A stretch of 64,000 nt of DNA from Actinomycetota bacterium (lineage in GTDB: Bacteria; Actinomycetota; Actinomycetes; Propionibacteriales; Propionibacteriaceae), in the NCBI GenBank assembly GCA_020161755.1, contig JAIUOS010000012.1, positions 48,525 through 112,524 of the forward strand, read 5' to 3'. Each line of letters opens with the position of its first letter. Position 1 is the stretch's first letter. Shown here piece by piece: positions 58,822 through 64,000 of this stretch. The translations under genes were made by a program, and so were the position numbers. A model generated the notes under the pieces. The model had not been told where the DNA came from. It ran no database searches and worked only from the letters and a program-made list of their open reading frames with translations.

Positions 58822-58857
58822 CCGCATATTCATGCGTTATCTGCTTGCAGTATGCGC
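58822..58857. promoter_or_regulatory. SorC-type operator before the aldolase operon
   Basis: CCGCATATTCATGCG (58822-58836) and TTGCAGTATGCGC (58845-58857) repeat the geometry of the site at 53359-53394, with GCAT and TTGCA starts 21 bp apart in both. The site follows the putative glycosidase stop and precedes the DeoC-like gene, so the aldolase operon has its own regulated promoter. Confidence 0.65.
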
Positions 58858-58918
58858 AGAGGCCCTGCGAGGCTGAATGCGCGGGCAGATCACACCCCCG
58901 CTGACGAACGAAGGAACC

Positions 58919-59620
58919 ATGATCGATTTCACCGAGCGCGCCGCCGTCGCGAAGGCCATCCAGTACACCAACGTCAACCCTGACCTCACCAGGGACGGCC
59001 TGCTCGCCCACCTCCAGGAGTGCGTCCAGTACGGGTTCGACGCGGCCATGATCGGCCCGTGCTGGGTGCCGCTGGCCCGCGAGGTGCTGGCCGGTACCGG
59101 CGTCCGCGTCGCCACGACGCTGAACTTCCCGATGGCCAACGACACCCTGGACATGAAGCTCGCGGCGCTGTGCCAGCTGGCCGCCTCGGGAGCGGACGAG
59201 TTCGACTTCCCGCCCAACCCGGGGTACCTGCTGGGTGGCATGGAGGCCGAGTACCGCCACGAGCTGAACGAGATCGTCCGGGTCGCCCACGCCGAGGGAC
59301 TGGTGGTGAAGGCGATGCTCGAGTTCGGCTTCCTGCCGACCGAGGAGCTGAAGCGGGCGGCGACCCGCGCCGCGTTCGAGGCCGGTATCGACTGGGTCAA
59401 GCAGTCGTCCGGCTGGGGCAAGGGCGGCTGCGCGGCCACCACCGACGACGTCGCGCTCCTCGCGGCCAACATCGAGCCGCCCTGCCGGGTGAAGGTCTCC
59501 GGCAAGGTGAACACGCGGGAGAAGATGGAGTTGCTCTTCGCCGCGGGCGCCGAGCTCGTCGGGACGTCGTCGGGGCCCGCCATCGTCAACGGTGTGACCG
59601 GCGACCCGAACGCCTACTGA
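58919..59620 (+). CDS. DeoC-like aldolase
   Basis: The 233-residue protein has the deoxyribose-phosphate aldolase layout. DEFDFPPNPGYLLGG replaces the usual VDMVIN segment; VVKAMLEFGFLP supplies the Schiff-base lysine (K131); and WVKQSSGWGKGG supplies the second lysine (K161), where KTSTG is usual. GTSSGPAIV closes the phosphate site. Conserved catalytic residues are present but the loops differ from DeoC, so it may cleave a related phosphorylated sugar. AAGGAACC precedes the ATG. It heads the aldolase, kinase, RbsD operon. Confidence 0.83.
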   Translation: MIDFTERAAVAKAIQYTNVNPDLTRDGLLAHLQECVQYGFDAAMIGPCWVPLAREVLAGTGVRVATTLNFPMANDTLDMKLAALCQLAASGADEFDFPPNPGYLLGGMEAEYRHELNEIVRVAHAEGLVVKAMLEFGFLPTEELKRAATRAAFEAGIDWVKQSSGWGKGGCAATTDDVALLAANIEPPCRVKVSGKVNTREKMELLFAAGAELVGTSSGPAIVNGVTGDPNAY

Positions 59621-59649
59621 TCCCCACACAGATCGACAGAGGAGGGGCG

Positions 59650-60591
59650 ATGGCTGCACGCATCACCGTTCTGGGGTCCTACGCCAAGGCCCTCGTGATC
59701 ACCGCCGACCGCATCCCGCTGGCCGGTGAGACCCTGCTCGGTCGCGACTACCGCGAGACGTGGGGCGGCAAGGGCTCCGACATGGCCGTGCAGGCCGCCC
59801 GGCTGGGTGCGAACGTCGAGTTCGTGGGCGTGGTCGGGGACGATGACCACGGACGCGAGTTCGCGCGGCTGATGGAGTCCGAGGGTGTCGGGACGGATCG
59901 CCTGCGGGCCACCGGCGAGCGCACCACGGGCGTCGGCCTGATCATCAAGGACACCGCGGGTGCGAACCTCATCGTGGTCGACATGGGCGCCAACGAGCTG
60001 TTCTCGACCGCCGACGTGGACGCGGCGTCCGACGCGATCGCCGCCTCGGACGTCGTCCTCGCCCAGCTCGAGGTGCCGCTGCCCACCGTCCTGTACGGGC
60101 TCTCGTTGGCCCGCCGTGCGGGCGCCGGCACCGTCCTCAACCCGGCTCCGGCCGTCGACCTGACCGGCGCCGACCTGCGCGACGTCGACATCCTCACCCC
60201 CAATGAGACCGAGGCCCGCGTGGTCCTCGGTCTCGCCCCGGACGCGCCGGTGTCGAACGCCGACGTCGCCGCGCAGATCCTCGCGCTCGGCTGCGGGACG
60301 GTGGTGATGACCCTCGGCGAGAAGGGTGCGGCCACGTACACGCTCGCGGACAACGACGTCGTCGAGACCACCGCGCCGGCGTGGCCGGTGGACACCGTCG
60401 ACTCCAACGGGGCCGGCGACAGCTTCAACGCCGCCCTGTGCACCGCGCTGGGCGAGGGCGCCGGGCTCGCCGAGGCGACCAGCTTCGCGACCGCGACCGC
60501 CGCCTTGTGCTGCACCGAGTGGGAAACCGTCCCGTCGTACCACACCAGGGCCCAGGTCGAGGCCTTCATGAAGACTCGAGAGGAGCGCTGA
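59650..60591 (+). CDS. Ribokinase-like PfkB kinase
   Basis: The 313-residue kinase has VLGSYAKALVITADRIPLAG, TWGGKGSDMAVQAARLG, PNETEARV and the anion-hole motif DSNGAGDSFNAAL with the catalytic Asp. The substrate loop GGKGSDMA differs from the ribokinase GGKGSNQA by Asp for Asn, so it may use a sugar other than ribose. GGAGGGG precedes the ATG. It lies 29 bp after the aldolase gene and 1 bp before the RbsD gene, which supplies its sugar anomer. Confidence 0.88.
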   Translation: MAARITVLGSYAKALVITADRIPLAGETLLGRDYRETWGGKGSDMAVQAARLGANVEFVGVVGDDDHGREFARLMESEGVGTDRLRATGERTTGVGLIIKDTAGANLIVVDMGANELFSTADVDAASDAIAASDVVLAQLEVPLPTVLYGLSLARRAGAGTVLNPAPAVDLTGADLRDVDILTPNETEARVVLGLAPDAPVSNADVAAQILALGCGTVVMTLGEKGAATYTLADNDVVETTAPAWPVDTVDSNGAGDSFNAALCTALGEGAGLAEATSFATATAALCCTEWETVPSYHTRAQVEAFMKTREER

Positions 60592-60592
60592 C

Positions 60593-61090
60593 ATGCGCGC
60601 CGGACGCATTCTCCACCCCGAGCTCGCACGGGCACTGGCCCAGCTCGGCCACACCGACACCGTGCTCGTCACCGACGCCGGCTTCCCGATCCCGGCCGGG
60701 GCCAACCGGATCGACCTCGGCTTCTACCCGGGGCTGCCCGACGTCCGCGACATCCTCCGCGTCCTGCGCGCAGAGTTGTTCGTCGAGGAAGTGCGCTTCG
60801 CCCCGGAGGTGAAGTCGCATCACCCGCGCCTGTACGCCGACGTCCAGGAGATCTACACCGGGGCGGGCGCGACGTTCGTCGCCGCGCCGCACGAGGAGCT
60901 GATCGAGGTCTGGGCGCCGCGGGCGAAGGTGGTGATCCGCTCCGGCTCGTTCGAACCGTGGGCCAACTTCGCGCTGACCGCGTCCACCGACCCGTTCGTC
61001 TGGTTCGCCGAGGAAGACGTGACCATCCTGCCCGCGTATGTGGTGCGCCGGCAGCTGATCACCGACTCGGTCGTGCCCGACCTGCCCTGA
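60593..61090 (+). CDS. rbsD: D-ribose pyranase (RbsD/FucU family)
   Basis: The 165-residue protein has the RbsD/FucU pattern: RAGRILHPELARALAQLGHTD, VTDAGFPIP, IDLGFYPGLPDV, and the C-terminal VIRSGSFEPWANFAL that forms part of the decameric active site. These enzymes interconvert the pyranose and furanose (or anomeric) forms of ribose or a related sugar so that a kinase can use them. It is longer than E. coli RbsD by about 25 residues. It is the last gene of the operon, convergent with the SorC-type gene. Confidence 0.88.
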   Translation: MRAGRILHPELARALAQLGHTDTVLVTDAGFPIPAGANRIDLGFYPGLPDVRDILRVLRAELFVEEVRFAPEVKSHHPRLYADVQEIYTGAGATFVAAPHEELIEVWAPRAKVVIRSGSFEPWANFALTASTDPFVWFAEEDVTILPAYVVRRQLITDSVVPDLP

Positions 61091-61112
61091 TCGGGTCAGG
61101 GCGGGCGGCACC

Positions 61113-61148
61113 GCGTCGGGGTCGGGAGCGGGGGCCCGGCTCCGACGC
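61113..61148. terminator. Hairpin between RbsD and SorC-type gene ends
   Basis: Arms GCGTCGG (61113-61119) and CCGACGC (61142-61148) enclose a GC-rich loop in which GGAGC (61125-61129) can also pair with GCTCC (61139-61143). It lies between convergent stops at 61090 and 61159 and probably terminates in both directions. No U-run is present. Confidence 0.5.
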
Positions 61149-61158
61149 AGCCGTGACG

Positions 61159-62151
61159 TCAGCGGGCGGCGAGCCTGAGCACCGCCTCGGCGGTGCCGAA
61201 GTCGGTGACGAGGACGTTCACCCACTTGCCGCGGACGGCACCGAGAATGGCGGCGGCCTTGCGCCGGCCACCGGCGACGGCCACCCGTCGCGGAACCTTG
61301 GTGAACACGTCCAGCGGAATGCCGACCACACGCCGGTTCATGTCGGTCTGGACCAGCTTGCCGTCCACGTCGAAGTAGCGCAGCAGGATGTCGCCGACGG
61401 CGCCGATACCGCGCAGCTCCTGCTCGTCCGCCTTCGAGATGGCGTTGCCGGAGGCACGGTAGAACGGGCTCGGCTCGAGGCTGCCGATGCCGATCAGGGC
61501 GATCGTGAGCCGGCCCCAGGCGTCGACGAGCTGGCTCAGGGAGCCGTCGCGCAGGAGCGATTCGGCGGCCGCCGGGGTGTCCAGGAGGCCGGGCGCCGGC
61601 AGGTAGTAGGGGGTCGCTCTCGTCACTTCGGCCAGCCGGGCGACGACCCGGTTCGCGCGTTCCTGCACCGAGTGGACGCCGATGCCTCCCACGACCTGGA
61701 CGACCTCGGTCGCACGCCGATTGCTGGACGGGAGCATCGCGTCCACCGAAGCGAGCAGGGAGGCCGACCAGGAGGAGAAGCCGAGGCAGTCGGCGCCGGT
61801 GAGGGTCGCGTCCAGGTAGCTGGCCGCGGCGGCGCCGAGCGCAGGCAGGAGCAGTTCGGGCGAGGCCGGGTCGTCGACGACGATCGCCTCCAGCAGGCCG
61901 AACTGCTGTTCGAGCCTGGCCTCGATGTCGGTGTTGACGCCGGGTGGCGAGGTCACGATGGTGCGGACGAGGCCGAGCTCCTCGGCGCGCTGGAGCAGTC
62001 GCGAGACCCGGGTCTGGGAGATCTTGAGCAGGTCGGCGACCTCGGTCTGCTTCATGTGCAGCTCGTGGTAGAGCTTGGCGACCTTGGTGATCAGGCGCAG
62101 CTGCTCCGAGGGGGTGCCGGCCAGGGCCGACCGCTCGATGGGTGCGCGCAT
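61159..62151 (-). CDS. SorC/DeoR-central-type sugar-binding regulator
   Basis: The 330-residue regulator has an N-terminal helix-turn-helix (MKQTEVADLLKISQTRVSRL, about 30-50) and a C-terminal sugar-binding domain of the SorC/CggR type with LGFSSWSASLLA, VVGGIG, VIGIPLDVFTK-like residues and VAGGRRKAAAILGA. Effectors are usually phosphorylated sugars. The ATG at 62151 follows GAAGGAG; an upstream ATG at 62190 would overlap the operator. Similar operator-like sites precede this gene, the importer (53488) and the aldolase (58919), so it likely controls all three. Confidence 0.89.
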   Translation of the reverse strand: MRAPIERSALAGTPSEQLRLITKVAKLYHELHMKQTEVADLLKISQTRVSRLLQRAEELGLVRTIVTSPPGVNTDIEARLEQQFGLLEAIVVDDPASPELLLPALGAAAASYLDATLTGADCLGFSSWSASLLASVDAMLPSSNRRATEVVQVVGGIGVHSVQERANRVVARLAEVTRATPYYLPAPGLLDTPAAAESLLRDGSLSQLVDAWGRLTIALIGIGSLEPSPFYRASGNAISKADEQELRGIGAVGDILLRYFDVDGKLVQTDMNRRVVGIPLDVFTKVPRRVAVAGGRRKAAAILGAVRGKWVNVLVTDFGTAEAVLRLAAR

Positions 62152-62184
62152 GCGTCCGTCTCCTTCGTGGGTCCTGCGCCATTC

Positions 62185-62200
62185 TTGCATGAAAATGCGG
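62185..62200. promoter_or_regulatory. SorC-type operator before its own gene
   Basis: On the minus strand the sequence reads CCGCATTTTCATGCAA, a close match to CCGCATATTCATGCG at 58822. A second half-site-like CCGCTATTCGCAGG lies beside it (62214-62201). The position 34 bp before the regulator start suggests autoregulation. Confidence 0.6.
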
Positions 62201-62238
62201 CCTGCGAATAGCGGATTCACACTCCGAGCGGGGACAGC

Positions 62239-62267
62239 GCCGGGGGACCCGCGGCGGGTCCCCCGGC
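62239..62267 (-). terminator. Terminator hairpin after the histidine-phosphatase gene
   Basis: Perfect 12-bp arms GCCGGGGGACCC (62239-62250) and GGGTCCCCCGGC (62256-62267) with a 5-bp loop lie 7 bp beyond the stop of the minus-strand gene at 62274. It is a strong GC terminator without a U-run, and also separates this gene from the SorC-type promoter. Confidence 0.75.
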
Positions 62268-62273
62268 CGGACG

Positions 62274-63197
62274 TCACTGCTGGTAGCTCTTGTCGTTCAC
62301 GGTCAGGACGGTCCAGGTGCCGTTGGCGTACTGCAGCTTGCTGACGGCGACGTTCGAGATGCCGCCGCTGACGACCGTCCCGAGCGAGTCGGTCAGGTAG
62401 CAGGAGATCGACAGCCCGCTGGAGACGACGAGCACGCTGTCGTCGTGGTGCCGGACTGCGCTCCTGGCGATCGCGTTCAGCGCGGACGACATGCGGGTGT
62501 TGACGTCGGTGCAGTCCTCGGCGGGCAGGACGGCGCCGTTCTCCGCCGGCTCGCTGGCAACGGTCTTCATGGCCGACATCAGGGCGTCGAGACCCTTCTC
62601 GCGTGCGGCGATGGCCTGCATGGTCTGCCAGCCGCCGTTCTGGCCGTTGGCGTCCGCCGGGGCGGTGGGGGCTGCGTTGTGGTCGACCTGGTAGCCCAGT
62701 TCCTCGATGAGAGCCGTCCACAGCTCCTTGTTCTCAGAGCCCTCGTACTTGCCGAAGTTGACCTCGCGAAGCCCTTCGAGCTGGGTGACGTCGAGCCGGC
62801 TCTGGCCCGCGCCCTGCAGCATCAGGAGCGCGGTCTCGTTGTGACGCTTCATGTCGGCCGAGTATGCGGCGTCGAACTTGCCCTCGCGGGCGCGGATGTT
62901 CTTGCCGACGGTGACCGGGAGTGCGCGTCCGGCCACGATCAGCGGGGAGTCGGTCCAGCCCTGGACGCGCTCGAGGGTGTTGAGGATGGTCTGGCCGTGA
63001 CGGGTGAGGTAGACGGTGACGGTCTTGCCATGGCCACTCTTCGGGGGCGTCACCTTGCCCTGCGGGGCCAGGGCGACGGCGCTGTGGGCGATCGGGGCGA
63101 CCGCGTTGGCGCCCGGGAGCGGGACGGCCCAGCTGACGAGCCCGGTGCTGACCAGGACCGCTGCGGCGATCGTGACGTGGTTGGTGCGAAGGTTCAT
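62274..63197 (-). CDS. Secreted histidine-phosphatase-like protein lacking second His
   Basis: The 307-residue protein has an N-terminal signal or anchor (HVTIAAAVLVSTGLVSWAV) and a phosphoglycerate-mutase/histidine-phosphatase fold: LTRHGQT (R66, H67), GWTDSPL, YSADMKRHNETALL and EGLREVNFGKYEG. The second catalytic His, normally in VVSHG near the C-terminus, is Ser: VVSSG (S260). H67 and the Arg and Glu pocket residues remain, so phosphoryl transfer may be weak or lost. It stands alone, with AAAGGAGG before the ATG and a strong terminator after it. Confidence 0.85.
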   Translation of the reverse strand: MNLRTNHVTIAAAVLVSTGLVSWAVPLPGANAVAPIAHSAVALAPQGKVTPPKSGHGKTVTVYLTRHGQTILNTLERVQGWTDSPLIVAGRALPVTVGKNIRAREGKFDAAYSADMKRHNETALLMLQGAGQSRLDVTQLEGLREVNFGKYEGSENKELWTALIEELGYQVDHNAAPTAPADANGQNGGWQTMQAIAAREKGLDALMSAMKTVASEPAENGAVLPAEDCTDVNTRMSSALNAIARSAVRHHDDSVLVVSSGLSISCYLTDSLGTVVSGGISNVAVSKLQYANGTWTVLTVNDKSYQQ

Positions 63198-63336
63198 ACC
63201 TGCCTCCTTTGGCGGGCATCCGCGACTCTCGGCAAAAACCTACAGTCGCGTTGGGATTTGGTGGTCAAGACCATACTCGACTGGCCGTTTCGCGCAAGTG
63301 GTTCGGGGGTTTTCGTTTCCGGGATGTGCGGTGCGG

Positions 63337-63867
63337 CTAGGCGAGTGCCAGGCCGTACAGCCGTCCGGACTCGGTGAAGGTCGCCCCGGGGACCGGGATG
63401 CCGCTGGCCACGAGCTCGAAGCCGACCTCGCTGTGCAGGTCGATCGAGGCAGGGTTGGCGCTGCTCACGAAGTACCAGACCCGGGAGGTCCTGGCCTGGA
63501 GCCAGGCGAGCCGGGCGGTCGTCAGCTGGTGGCCGACGCCGTGCCGACGCGCCTCCGGATCGACCACCAGGCCCAGCAGGTACCAGCCGTCGGGGACGGT
63601 CGAGCCGGGGCCGAGCGTGCTGGGGGCGAACCACCCGGCCGTGCCGTAGCCGACCACCCGCTCTTCGCGGGTCGCCACGAAGGTCACCCGGTCGTCGGCG
63701 TCGAGACTGCGCTCGAACGAGGCCCGCCAGGCCGCGGGGTCACCGCCGTCACGCGCGAGCGCCAGCGCCACGCAACCGTCGAGGTCGGCCCGTGCCATCA
63801 CCCGCACGTCGACCGCGCACGGGGTGCCGGACTCGTCAGGCCGGTAGTCGGCGAAGAGGGCACCCAC
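63337..63867 (-). CDS. GNAT-family N-acetyltransferase
   Basis: The 176-residue protein has the GNAT fold: VRVMARADLDGCVAL at the start, a central VVGYGTAG strand, and the acetyl-CoA motif LGLVVDPEARRHGVGHQLT (motif A, R/Q-x-x-G-x-G/A type), followed by VWYFVSSANPASIDLHSEVGFE. It should acetylate an amine using acetyl-CoA; the substrate is unknown. The start is GTG at 63867. It is not in an operon with its neighbours. Confidence 0.88.
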   Translation of the reverse strand: MGALFADYRPDESGTPCAVDVRVMARADLDGCVALALARDGGDPAAWRASFERSLDADDRVTFVATREERVVGYGTAGWFAPSTLGPGSTVPDGWYLLGLVVDPEARRHGVGHQLTTARLAWLQARTSRVWYFVSSANPASIDLHSEVGFELVASGIPVPGATFTESGRLYGLALA

Positions 63868-63929
63868 CCGTCACAGCCTAAGAGGAACCGGCCCGCCCGG
63901 ATCACAGGGCCGATGGCATTACCGGCTCT

Positions 63930-64000
63930 TCACAATCCAGGGTGTAGTTGGGGTCTGAATCCGCCGGTCTCGAGCAGCGATCTCGCTATGTAGTTGGTGA
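63930..64000 (-). CDS. C-terminal reading-frame tail at the window edge
   Basis: A minus-strand frame enters from the right edge and ends with TNYIARSLLETGGFRPQLHPGL and a TGA. Its codons (ATA, AGA, CTA, GGA, TTG) are unlike those of the neighbouring operons, which suggests a mobile-element gene such as a transposase end. It is only 22 residues, so even its being coding is uncertain. Confidence 0.35.
   Translation of the reverse strand, partial: TNYIARSLLETGGFRPQLHPGL

Noticed and set aside
56450..59659. A 1069-codon minus-strand open frame opposite the putative glycosidase and aldolase genes
   Set aside because: Composition typical of antisense of GC-rich genes; no start signal and no recognisable domain.

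Overview
The window is high-GC DNA with dense, translationally coupled operons, frequent GTG starts and strong G/C third-position bias. It reads as a chromosomal segment of an actinomycete (Actinomycetota); no genus can be fixed from it. It is almost entirely a carbohydrate, nucleoside and glycoside acquisition region: three CUT1-type sugar ABC importers, one BMP-type nucleoside importer, four PfkB-family kinases, several glycoside hydrolases or phosphorylases, four nucleoside hydrolases, and seven transcription regulators (DeoR, two LacI, GntR, ROK, SorC and related). No rRNA, tRNA, CRISPR array or complete insertion sequence was seen.

Layout. (1) 1-5410: the tail of a permease, then a plus-strand operon of DeoR regulator, ureohydrolase, BtpA/SgcQ-like barrel, metallophosphoesterase, PfkB kinase and a nucleotidyltransferase-like protein; its substrate is unknown. 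(2) 5415-12577: a LacI regulator convergent with an arabinoside-type operon (binding protein, two permeases, GH1 and GH51 enzymes). Matching operator half-sites lie before the regulator gene and before the binding-protein gene. (3) 12701-26483: a nucleoside island with purine nucleoside phosphorylase, amidohydrolase, a second LacI, ribokinase, BMP lipoprotein, an ATPase-permease fusion, a second permease, four nucleoside hydrolases and an SDR oxidoreductase of mycofactocin-coupled appearance. The logic is nucleoside import, cleavage to base plus ribose, then ribose phosphorylation. (4) 26439-28423: a scar bounded by a ~90-bp direct repeat, holding an unknown gene, a truncated response-regulator start and a transposase-like start fused in frame to a duplicated nucleoside-hydrolase tail. 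(5) 28533-32171: a VanZ-like membrane protein, then a minus-strand GntR, ADP-ribosylglycohydrolase and PfkB kinase operon.

(6) 32324-39730: a five-gene operon of SWIM zinc-finger protein, DUF5691-like protein, MoxR AAA+ ATPase, DUF5682-like protein with TraB/TIKI-type GxxH motifs, and VWA protein. This is the least metabolic and most system-like unit in the window. (7) 39929-50988: divergent ROK/ADP-ribosylglycohydrolase/ABC importer and dehydrogenase/Gfo-Idh/GH36/GH13 phosphorylase operons, resembling the E. coli ycj glucoside locus. (8) 51105-62151: a beta-helix enzyme, then an importer with a 724-residue putative glycosidase, a DeoC-like aldolase, a PfkB kinase and RbsD, with a SorC-type regulator and three matching operator-like sites. 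(9) 62274-64000: a secreted histidine-phosphatase-like protein lacking the second catalytic histidine, a GNAT acetyltransferase, and a minus-strand reading-frame tail of mobile-element-like codon use.

Two short inverted-repeat families, each present twice, mark operon junctions: one at 29419/32226 and one at the convergent gene ends 39800/51001.
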